From: Luteitalea sp.
GTDB taxonomy: Bacteria > Acidobacteriota > Vicinamibacteria > Vicinamibacterales > Vicinamibacteraceae
NCBI GenBank assembly: GCA_009377495.1
Contig: WHTZ01000070.1
Coordinates: forward strand, 1-33,306
Direction of reading: 5' to 3'
DNA length: 33,306 nt
Below, one piece after another: positions 1 to 8,800 of the stretch; within the stretch, counting starts at the first letter, position 1, and each line of letters begins with the position of its first letter. Both the position numbers and the translations under genes were made by a program. The notes beneath the pieces are model-generated. The model was not told where the DNA came from, did no database searches, and was given only the letters and a program-made list of their open reading frames with translations.

Positions 1-749
1 GGGTTGTCCGGCGTCGGGATGCCCGCCACCGCCCAGGTATCGAGGAACCGCGCGAGGATCGGCGCCATCTCGGGGGCGGTGGGAATCGCGTTGAAGTCGC
101 CCATCAGCACCTTGGATCCGGCCGGCGCCACATCCATGATGTCCCCGATCTCCTCGGTCTGCAGCCCCCGGTCGGGCGCGGCGGTGTGGTGCAGGTGCGT
201 GTTGTAGAACTGCAGTGGCACGCCGTTGACGTTGATCACCGCCAGCGTGAGACCGCGCTGCTCGTTGTTCCCCGTCCGGGGCAGCAGCGTGTTGCTGCAG
301 TCGAGGATCGGGAAGCGGCTGACGATCACCGTGCCGTACTGGTGCGGCACGTCCGAGTGTGAATCGGGGGCGTGATCGAGGTTCGCCGCGTAGCATTGAT
401 GCTCCATGCCGAGCCCGGCAGCGATGGCCGCCGGCTCGTCCACGAACGCGCTGCGCGCCCAGAAGCGATCCACTTCCTGCACGCCGATGATGTCGGCGCC
501 GTGCGCGCGCATCACGTCGATCGAGGCCTGCAGATCGAGGCCGCAGTCGGGAAACGGCAGCTCCCCGGGGATCGGCTGCGGCTGCTCGCACTCCAGGTTC
601 GTCTGTCCGTGCTTGATGTTGTACGTCATCACGCGCAGTTCGCGGGGCTCGGCCTGCGGCTCCTGGCCACGAGCCGCCAGGACGGGGCCCAAACCGACGA
701 GTGCGAGCACGCCAAAGCCGGCGAGAGACGATCGAGCGCAATGGCTCAT
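1..749 (-). CDS. Secreted endonuclease/exonuclease/phosphatase (EEP) family protein, partial
   Basis: This frame is open from an ATG at 749 to the left edge, so the C-terminus lies outside the window. GGAGGT lies 5 nt before the ATG. Residues 1-26 look like a signal peptide (hydrophobic run, then AARGQE). The EEP (DNase I-like) family marks follow in order: MTYNIKHG (about residue 37), the metal-binding glutamate in GVQEVDR (about 86), QFYNTHLHH (about 178) and MGDFNA (about 214). The final Ser-Asp-His motif would lie beyond the edge. The family cuts phosphodiester bonds in nucleic acids, phosphoinositides or sphingomyelin. The substrate cannot be told from sequence. Export suggests an extracellular or periplasmic phosphodiesterase or nuclease. 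No operon partner is visible; the next gene upstream is a dead transposase on the same strand. Confidence 0.85.
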   Translation of the reverse strand, partial: MSHCARSSLAGFGVLALVGLGPVLAARGQEPQAEPRELRVMTYNIKHGQTNLECEQPQPIPGELPFPDCGLDLQASIDVMRAHGADIIGVQEVDRFWARSAFVDEPAAIAAGLGMEHQCYAANLDHAPDSHSDVPHQYGTVIVSRFPILDCSNTLLPRTGNNEQRGLTLAVINVNGVPLQFYNTHLHHTAAPDRGLQTEEIGDIMDVAPAGSKVLMGDFNAIPTAPEMAPILARFLDTWAVAGIPTPDN

Positions 750-834
750 TGCACACCTCCGAAATGGGAAGCAAACGAGGCGATATTATAACCTGTGCTC
801 CGCAAAATCCTGAGCCGCCCATTTCCCCCGCGAT

Positions 835-1900
835 TTATGCCGCTGCTTCGAGTCGATACTCGTGATGAAGGCCGCCCAACACCGGGTTCACCACCACGCG
901 GTAGGTGGCAGGCAACCGATGCCCGTGTGACGGTACGGGCGCCTCGTTCGTCGCAGCCTCAGGGAGGCCAGGTCCCAAGCTGGCATGCGGACGTCCTCGG
1001 TTGTAGTGATCGATCCACTCCGCGAGCACGCGGCGGAGATGCGGCTCGTTGAGCGGAATAACCCAATCCAGACACTCGCGGCGAATCGTGCCGATCAGTC
1101 GTTCGCAATAGGCATTGGCCTGTGGTGATCGTATGGGCGTCTTGAGCACCGTGAGCTGTGCGTCGCTGAGCAGCTGGTCAACCGCGGCCGAGAACACGGT
1201 GTCGCGGTCATGAATCACGAAACGATGCGGTTGGTCGCCAGGGAGGATCATCCGGAACTGTTGAAGGATCCAGGGCTCACTCGGATATTCCGTGACATTC
1301 CAGTGGACGATACGGCGCGTGCCGACCTCCAACACCACGAACACATAGAAAATGCGGAAACTGACAGTGACGGTGGTGAAAAAGTCGCAGGCCAGACGGC
1401 GCGGGCATGGTTTCGCACGAACGTGCTCCATACCTGGGACTCACGACCGCGGGGCGGCGACCCACGTCGCGGCATGTACCGCCGAACCGTCCGCGCCGAG
1501 ACCCGTAATCCGAGCTTCAGCTGCAGTTCTGCCGCAATTCGCTCTTCGCCCCACGTCACGTTCTCGGTCGCCATCTTGGCGATCAGTTGTTGCACCCCTA
1601 GCGGAATCCGGGGGCGGCCCAGCGGCCGGGACTTGCAGCGCCACAACAAGCGGAAACCCTTCCGGTGCCACCGGATCAGCGTGTCCGGCTTTACGACCGT
1701 CAGCAGATCACGCCAGTCGACCAATCGCGAGAGAGCGATGAGCGTCATTCGCGTGGCATCATCCGCACGCGGGGCTTCACCTGTCGCTCCAGGTATAACG
1801 CCAGCTGCTTGCGTAGGAACAGGTTTTCCGCGGCCAACCGCGTGGGGCCGTGTCTCCGCGCGGTACGCGCGGCAGTATTTGCTGGTATGGAGCGCAGGGA
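835..1900 (-). pseudogene. Frameshifted DDE transposase / integrase-core protein of an insertion sequence
   Basis: Three reading frames must be joined to rebuild one protein. The N-terminal piece (about 1860-1755) reads RLAAENLFLRKQLALYLERQ and meets a stop near 1750. A second frame, from about 1785 to 1425, carries a helix-turn-helix-like region with VKPDTLIRWHRKGFRLLWR, GEERIAAELQLKLGLRVSART and RRYMPRR. A third frame, 1431 to 835, carries the integrase core. Its DDE residues are visible: D in CDFFTTVTVSFR, D in VIHDRD and E in YCERLIGTIRRE. The C-terminal GGLHHEY is typical of this widespread rve/IS481-IS3-like family. At least two frameshifts make it inactive as it stands. I could not find convincing terminal inverted repeats or a target duplication, so the element ends are unknown. 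It sits beside other broken genes, which fits a local region of decay. Confidence 0.85.
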
Positions 1901-1914
1901 CAACGTGCTTGCTC

Positions 1915-2070
1915 ATGCTCGCGGTCCTGCTTTGGGGAGTCGTGCGGATTTACGTGGCGCTCGATATTTACCGCTTCCAAGGCTTGATGATTCTCGTTGC
2001 ATTGCTGGCCGTGCCGCTGGGGCGCGTGGGGTTAGCACCGTCGTGTCTGGCGCGAAATCGGTACCGCTAA
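1915..2070 (+). CDS. Short membrane-segment ORF, possibly the remnant of a larger gene
   Basis: An ATG at 1915 opens a 51-residue frame with two hydrophobic stretches (LAVLLWGVVRIYVAL and GLMILVALLAVPLGRVGL) and a basic tail. The same frame is open further upstream, into the transposase remnant. The piece may therefore be the 3' part of a membrane-protein gene cut by the insertion. It ends 19 nt before the GTG of the alpha/beta hydrolase gene, as in an operon. No family was recognised and no clear ribosome binding site is visible. It could equally be chance open frame. Confidence 0.25.
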   Translation: MLAVLLWGVVRIYVALDIYRFQGLMILVALLAVPLGRVGLAPSCLARNRYR

Positions 2071-2089
2071 CGGGAACTGGGAGGACGAC

Positions 2090-2901
2090 GTGAAGCGCGA
2101 GCTCACAGTACTGGCCGTGATGCTCAACGCCGTAGCGCTGTTCCTGCCGACACGAAGCCAGACGTTTACGCGCGTGGCAATCGACGGTCATACCATGCGG
2201 ATGCTGGTGGCTGGTAGCGGAGAGTCCACGGTGGTGTTCGAGAACGGACTCGGCCCTCCTTTGGAGATGTGGGGGAAGGTTCAGCCTCAGGTGAGTCGCT
2301 TTGCACGGACCGTCACCTACGATCGCGCCGGCGTCGGCTTATCCGAGGACGCGCCGCCACCTCGCGACGGCCGTCAGATCGCCGCGGAACTGCGTCACGC
2401 CCTTCGCGTCGCCAGCGTGCCGCCGCCGTACGTTCTGGTTGGCGCCTCGCTCGGAGGTCTCTACATCAGAGTCTTCGCGGGAATGTACCCAGACGATGTA
2501 AGCGGCATGGTGCTGGTCGATCCGACTCACGATGCCGAGGGTTTGAGCGTTCGGCTCTGCCGGAGATCGATGTCTTGCCGGAGACGGTCGAACAAGCGAG
2601 GACGAGCCAAATTCCGCCTCGCGTTCCGCTGGTTCTTATCGACGCGATCAGCCCCCGCGAGGTGCCGTTTACGACCAGCGCCATTCGACAGTTGCGCGCG
2701 AAGCAGCGACCAGAAATCGACGGCGAATCGCGCGCTTACAAGCGCTGGTTGGATACCATTCCCGGTGCTCGTCTCGTGATTACCGACGAGAGCGGACACA
2801 ACGTCCCGCAAGAGCAACCCGAACTGGTGATCGAAACCGTACGCCAGCTCGTCGAGCAGGCAAGGGGTCTTCAGCCGTCGAATGGGACGTTTCCACCTTG
2901 A
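2090..2901 (+). pseudogene. Secreted alpha/beta hydrolase, frameshifted
   Basis: The GTG start at 2090 follows GGGAGG with 5-nt spacing. The first frame gives a signal-peptide-like N-terminus (LTVLAVMLNAVALFLPTRSQ), then alpha/beta-hydrolase strands: VVFENGLGPPLEMW, VTYDRAGVGLSE and the nucleophile elbow GASLGG (about residue 120, GxSxG serine). It runs on through GMVLVDPTHDAEG, after which the sense is lost. The other forward frame takes over between about 2530 and 2560 with PEIDVLPETVEQ, VPLVLIDAISP and the histidine motif DESGHNVPQEQPELV. It stops at 2901. The two parts together make about 270 residues, a little short for the family, so some cap region may also be lost. This could be a true pseudogene or a one-base sequence error. 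A functional enzyme would be an exported esterase or lipase of unknown substrate. Confidence 0.8.
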
Positions 2902-3234
2902 CTTCAAGGACGAGCGCCATCAGTTCGATAGTGAAGTCACCCTGTGCTGGAAGTAATTGAAACACAGGGCGTTTTCTGTGGCTGGGTTGACTAGGATTCG
3001 AACCGACAGGCCGGCAGCTATCGCAGACGGCTTTACGAATTGGCCGCGACGATTAGACTACCGATTGATCCTGAGTAGTGGCCAAGTGTATTTCCACAGG
3101 CTCGACCGCGGATAGAAAGCCCCTTCGGCGTTTAGCGCGAGTTAATGCGTGTTAGGCTCCCTCCGTTAGGTGCGGCGATGTCAAGGGTGCGAAGACACAC
3201 TCCGCGATCACACTATGGCGGCGAGGAGGACAAC
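2902..3234. other. Intergenic stretch, no gene seen
   Basis: These 333 bases lie between the broken hydrolase and the FISUMP gene. A GGATTCGAACC string near 2993 resembles a tRNA T-loop read on the minus strand, but no acceptor-stem partner was found. The upstream part of a longer frame (3145-3234) is not used as coding, because a strong AGGAGG site points to the ATG at 3235. Confidence 0.5.
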
Positions 3235-3843
3235 ATGACGACGAGTCGAATTAGTGCCGTGGCAATCGCGCTGAGTATTGCGTTCGGATTTGTTGGCGGC
3301 GCCGGCTCGACGCAGGGTTCAGCGAAAGACCAGACCCTGTCCGGCGCGATCGCTTCTTCCAAACGGATGGCGGACGGTAAAGAGTGGACGACTGCCAATC
3401 TGAACGTCAACACGTCGTCATCCTATTGTTACGACGATGCGGAACCGAACTGCCGTCGATATGGCCGCTTGTATACGTGGGAATCGGCGCAGCGAGGATG
3501 TCAGTCGCTAGGAGATGGATGGCGGTTGCCGACCGACGACGAATGGCGTCAGATGGCGAAGCACTATGGTGGACTTGGGAACGATTCGCCTGATAAGGGT
3601 AAAGGGGCGTACACGGCACTCCTGAGCGGAGGGACGTCAGGCTTCAATGCCGTGCTGGGTGGCAATCGCTCCATTGATGGACAGTACGACCGGCTGGAGG
3701 CACACGGAATTTACTGGACGGTATCCGAAAACGATCCGATCACCGCACCGTTCTATAACTTCGGCAAAGGCAGTCAAGCGCTCTATCGTCAGCCTCAGGG
3801 CCAGAAGCAGATGGCAGTTTCCGTGCGTTGCGTCAGGGAGTGA
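3235..3843 (+). CDS. Secreted FISUMP-domain (Fibrobacter succinogenes major paralogous domain) protein
   Basis: The chosen ATG at 3235 has GAGGAGG 5 nt upstream; an in-frame start at 3145 has no such site. The product is 202 residues. Residues 1-30 form a signal peptide (hydrophobic AVAIALSIAFGFVGGAG). The rest fits the FISUMP domain (TIGR02145/PF09603): DGKEWTTANLNV, SYCYDD, YGRLYTWESA, the hallmark GWRLPTDDEW (about residue 97) and a C-terminal VSVRCVRE. Four or more cysteines could form disulfides after export. The domain is common in secreted proteins of Bacteroidetes, Fibrobacteres and Acidobacteria. Its biochemical role is not established, though it is often discussed as surface-associated. 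It stands alone; the neighbouring genes are a pseudogene and a convergent ankyrin gene. Confidence 0.85.
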   Translation: MTTSRISAVAIALSIAFGFVGGAGSTQGSAKDQTLSGAIASSKRMADGKEWTTANLNVNTSSSYCYDDAEPNCRRYGRLYTWESAQRGCQSLGDGWRLPTDDEWRQMAKHYGGLGNDSPDKGKGAYTALLSGGTSGFNAVLGGNRSIDGQYDRLEAHGIYWTVSENDPITAPFYNFGKGSQALYRQPQGQKQMAVSVRCVRE

Positions 3844-3990
3844 CCGCTCAAAATTCGGGCCCGCGAGATCCAATCGTAGTGGAACGCATTCGACGGTGAG
3901 GTCGCAACTACTCCTGCCTAGTCGCGTAGTGTTGATGGAAATCCGGTCGCGCAACATCGTTTTTCGAGTCGAGAAGCCGTAACGCGACGG

Positions 3991-5260
3991 TTACGACGGC
4001 TTGTCGTGCGTCAGTGCTGCCAGCAGCTGCAGATCTGAGCTGACAGGCTCGTCGGCCAACCAGTCGTCCTCGACGCGCGCGCCGGCGGCGACGAGTTGGC
4101 GAACGACGTCGTAGTAGGGCTCCGCCGGCGTGCCTTCGCCCCGATGCCCCCAGCCCATGAAGCGCCCAACCGAGCGGCGTGGCTTGATAGTGATCGTCCT
4201 TCACGTCGATCGGCGCGCCATGCGCGATCAAGATCCGGACGATGTCGGGGTGTCCGCCCAGTGCAGCGCCGTGGAGCATCGTCTCATTGCCGCGAGACTC
4301 GGCGAGATCGATCCCGCGCTCGAGCAGGAACTCGACAACCTCGCGCCGGCCGTACTGACATGCCCAGAAGCAGCCTCTCAGTAGTTGTTCACGCGGGGCG
4401 CCGGGCGTCAGGCGGCCGCGCTCGTCGAAGAAGCTCTTCACGACATCCAGACGCCCGACGCCGGCGGCCCCTTCGAGATCGAGCTCCGCGCCGCGTTCCG
4501 CGACGAGCTGCGCGCCTTCGCCGCGGCCGTTGGCCAGACACGCGTTGACCACGCGGCCGTCCGTGTAGTCCGGCGCTACCGCATGGGCGAGCGACGCGCC
4601 GGCCCTGACGAGAACGTCGATCAGCTCCGCCTGCACGCCGGTCTCCACGGGATGGACGCTCGTAGCGACGAGACCAAGCGTCGTCGTCCCGCGATACATC
4701 TCGCCGACGGCGTCGACGTCTGCACCCGCGGCGAGCAGCCGCTCGGCGATCCGGACGGCGTTCTTCGGCGTCTTCTGCCGAAAGCCTTCAACGCCGTTTG
4801 CACCGACATACAGCAAAAGCGTCGAATGATGCGGGCGCTTGGAGCGCGCGTGAATCAACTCGGGACGTGCGCGAAGGAGCCGATCGAGCGTGGCCTCGTC
4901 TCCACTCACGACTGCGTCCACGGCCGCCTCGAACTGGGCCGTCGGAGACTTTTCGTCCCGGAGCTCCAGCGCGAACGCCTCGAATTCGTCCCACGTGGCG
5001 AAATGGTGATTGCCCGCGATGATGGCCCGAACGTCGCCGCCCGAAAAACGCGGCGGCAGGCCGTCGAACCACGACGCCTGTGGCGGCCCCTCTTTCAAGA
5101 GCTGCTCGTAATCGCGAAGGAGCCGTTCGAGGGCCGCGACGTCGCCCGCGATCACGGCGCGCTCGGCAAGCTTCCACACGCGTGCCGGTGAATCGGCGCC
5201 GGATCTGCTGCTCTCGGAGGACCTCCAAGACGGATTCGCCTGGCGTGGGGTGAGCGTCAC
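3991..5260 (-). pseudogene. Ankyrin-repeat protein with a one-base frameshift near its C-terminus
   Basis: The frame opens at ATG 5260 and runs through several ankyrin repeats, such as AERLLAAGADVDAVGEMYRG, LIDVLVRAGASLAHAV, VVEFLLERGIDLAESRGNET and LHGAALGGHPDIVRILIAHG. After PLGWALHG (about 4158) this frame turns into arginine-rich nonsense that ends at 3908. A neighbouring minus-strand frame picks up at once with good ankyrin sequence: WGHRGEGTPAEPYYDVVRQL, then VAAGARVEDDW, ending at a TAA at 3991-3993. One base added or lost at about 4146-4158, where the plus strand has five C in a row, explains the break. The repaired protein would be about 423 residues. Ankyrin repeats bind proteins; the target is unknown. 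An assembly or sequencing error is as likely as real decay. The exact start is also uncertain, because no strong ribosome binding site precedes 5260. Confidence 0.8.
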
Positions 5261-5809
5261 TAGTCCGTTTGGCTCCAGACGACGCGCGCTATCGGATGCG
5301 TCAATCGGCGAGGCCGCGCCGGCTGGCTGTCTTCCATGGTGTAGAGACTACGCTCAAGGCGTGCACGGTGCAGCGAAGCGAGAGTAGGCGCTAGATTTGC
5401 GACAGCGCCGACCCGATCACGCCGTCATCGTACCTGCCCAAGCACTTGGGGAGCCGTTCAATGTTCTCGTGATGAAGGCGAAGCTCACGTGAGGTCGCGC
5501 GCCGTGGTCCTGCGCCGAACCTTCGTGTGCTGTATTGCGCCCGACCGTCGTCAGTCGTCGGCCCGCAGGAGAGGATTGCCAATCGATGGTCGGCCGCCTA
5601 GTGTCACTCTGAACTGGCCGCGCGGCGAGTTGGGCACAAGATTTGTGCCTGTCGGATCGACGGCCTTTCAAGGCCTCACGCGGCTCATGACACGACCTCC
5701 TTCGCAATCGTCGTAGTCGCTCGAGTTCTCGCGAGGGAATGTCGCCACGCTTCTTAATCAAGCCATCGAGCAGAACGACAACCCGACCCGGTTTGAACGT
5801 ATAAGAGTG
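5261..5809. other. 549-base intergenic stretch, no gene recognised
   Basis: It lies between the start of the ankyrin gene and the 3' end of the glutamate dehydrogenase gene. Short open frames exist on both strands (for example 5417-5761 minus), but they are arginine-rich, have no clear ribosome binding site and match no family I know. No strong terminator, repeat or RNA gene was seen. Confidence 0.4.
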
Positions 5810-8800
5810 TCACTGCCGGCGGGAGCTTCCCACAACCGCCGCAAGGGGCGTGGCGTCCGAACCGACGGCGGCCTTCAGCTTCTGCAGCACGTGTGACTCG
5901 ATCCGTTCTTCAATCTCGAGCAGCTTCGCGTGCTCCTTCTCGGGCGAGAGGCCAGATTCGAGCACCTGGTGGCGAGCGGTGTCGGCGTCGATTTCCCGAT
6001 CCGCGTCGAGGTATGCCGCAACGATTTGACTCACGTCTGCCCCGGTTGTCGTTGCGACGCGCGGCAGGAACGCGACACCAACGTGATTGACCACATGATT
6101 GGCCGCCACGGTCGCCACAATCTCGCGCTTCAGTGGGTGCCTCGGGAAATACTCGCGGAAGCTCTCGCGAAGGCGTCGAGGGAAGTAGACTTCGAGCAGG
6201 GGGAGACCAGCGTCGGTGTCGATCCAGCTGGCCTCCAGGATCTCCGTGAACGCCCAGATCTTCGTGTACCCGAGCAGGACAGCGCGGATCGGGCGGGGAA
6301 GACCGCGATCACGCGCCGAGCTCGCGAGGAGCTCCTTGCGGCTGGGCAAGTCCTCGTTTTCGCGGTTGAGCACGCCCAGGTTGACGAGGTGATCGATGGC
6401 GTCGAGGAACTCTTCGTAGCGTTGTGCGCTACGCAGCCCGTCGAGCGTGATCGCGACCGCCTGATGACGGTTGTCGGCCAGCACCAGCTCCGAGACCTCG
6501 TCGGTCATCTCCTCGAGCATGCGATGTCGCTCGTCGCGACTGCCGATGACACCACTCCGCACCAGCAGGTCGAGCAGGATCTTGATGTTGACCTCGTGAT
6601 CCGACATGTCGACGCCACCGGAGTTGTCGACGGCGTCCGTGTTGCAGAGGCCCCCGCGCAGCCAGTACTCGACCCGCCCCTTTTGCGTGACGCCAACGTT
6701 CCCACCCTCACCTAGCACGCGCGCCTGAACGTCCTTACCGTCCACGCGGACGCGATCATTGGCACGATCGCCCACCTCGGCGTCGTCCTCGGTCGACGCC
6801 TTGATGTACGTGCCGATACCGCCGTTGTAGAGCAGGTCGACTTTTGCCGTGAGCATGTGCCGGATGACCTCCTCGCCACTCGCCTCGCTCGTCTCGATGC
6901 CGATCAGCGCCTGCATCTGCGGGCCGATGGGGATGGACTTGGCCGAGCGATCGAACACGCCACCACCCTCGCTAATGAGGTCCGTGTTGTAGTCCATCCA
7001 GGTCGAACGCGGCAGTCCGAACAAACGATCCCGCTCCGCGAAGCTCTTCTCCGGATCGGGGTTTGGATCGATGAAGATGTGGCGATGGTTGAAGGCGGCG
7101 ACGAGCCTCACCGCACGGCTCAAGCGCATCGCGTTCCCGAAGACGTCGCCCGACATGTCGCCAATGCCCACACAGGTGAACGGCTGCGCCTGGATGTCGT
7201 GTCCGAGAATCCGAAAGTGGTGGGTAATGCACTCCCAGGCGCCGCGCGCGGTGATGCCCTCTTTCTTGTGGTCGTAGCCATGGCTGCCACCTGAGGCAAA
7301 TGCGTCACCGAGCCAGAAGCCATACTGCGCCGAGACGTCGTTGGCTGGGTCGGAGAGGTGCGCGGTGCCTTTGTCCGCCGCGACGACCAGGTACGGGTCG
7401 TCGTCATCGTGTCGCACGACGTCCGGCGGATGCATCACGTCGCCGTCGACGATGTTGTCGGTGATATCGAGAAGACCCGAAATGAATTGGCGATAGCGGT
7501 TGACCACGTACGCATCGAGCGCGGGGCGTGCCGGTACGGTACCCTTGAGGACGAAGCCACCCTTTGACCCGACCGGCACGATGATCGAGTTCTTGACCAT
7601 CTGCGTCTTCATCAAGCCAAGGACCTCGGTTCGGAAGTCGTCGTACCGGTCGCTCCAGCGAATGCCGCCACGTGCCACCCTACCGCCGCGCAGGTGAATG
7701 CCTTCGAGGAGCGGCGAGTGAACGTAGATCTCGCAGAGTGGCCGCGGCCAAGGCATCCCCTCGACCCGCGTGCTCTCCACCTTGATCGCGATGACGGGCC
7801 GCTCCGGTGTCTGGTAGACATTCGTGCGGACGGTCGCGCGAATCAGGTTGTGGAACGCCCGTAGAATCTCATCGTCCCGTAGACTGGCGACCTTGCTGAG
7901 CGCGCGATGTACGTCGGCTTCGCGCTCCTCCATGGCGTCTTCGCGCTGTGAGCGCAGTGTCGGGTCGAAGCGCGCGGCAAACTCACGTAAGAGCGCCACG
8001 GCAACCGCGCTGTTCCTGAGGAGGACGCCGTTGATCGTGTCTGCGTTGTAGTGCGGCCGGATTTGGAGCAGGTGGTTCCGCAGGGTGCGCAGTACCTCGA
8101 CTTGGCGCCACCCGAGCCCTTCGAGCAGGATGAGACCGTTGAGGGGGCAATCGGTGGCGCGCGCCTCGTGTATCGCGCGGAGCGCGTCGAGCAGCCGATC
8201 CTCCTCGTCCACGACGGCAGACGCGATCTTCGGTGTGGCCTCGATCTTGAGCCGTTCCATGAAGCCCTTGCGTCCCTCCGGCAGCACGAGCGGAATGACC
8301 AGCTCCTCCACGACCGTGAGGCCGAGGTGTTGGAGCGTGCGCAGCGTCTCAGTGAGGCCGAGCGCTGTCGGGGAGAAGAGCTTGAGGCACACCCGATGCG
8401 ACGACTCGCGGAGCACGCTCATCTCGAGGCGCGCCTCCAGTGACTCGAGCCGCCTGACGTCTTCCGGAACCTCCCAGGGCTGCGCCGTCTCGCGATAGAT
8501 GCCACTCCGGCTCTCGGTGCGCACGTACTTGAGAAACAGGTGTCGCCCTTCGAGTGGGCCAAACGCCCTGTCCATCTCGTGGGCGACTTGGTCCTCCCAG
8601 CTCGTGATGGTCTGGGCCGCGATCGCCCGCGCCGTGTCGGCGTCGAGCGAGTGCTCGAGTGTCGCCGCCTCGAAGTAGAACACCAGCACCACGTTGTTGC
8701 CACAGTCAGCCCAGGTGTTGAACGAGATCGGGCCGAACCGATCGGCGAGCGCCACCTTCAAATCCTCTTCTGTCTTGTGCGAGTAACGGAGATCGGAGAA

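Noticed and set aside
2981..3060. tRNA-like 3' end on the minus strand (GGTTCGAATCC followed by CCA)
   Set aside because: The T stem pairs poorly and no matching 5' acceptor strand (needed against CAACCCA) lies within tRNA distance, so at most it is a remnant.
3979..3996. CGTAAC/GTTACG hairpin at the ankyrin gene stop
   Set aside because: A 6-bp stem overlapping the coding end and no T run; likely chance.
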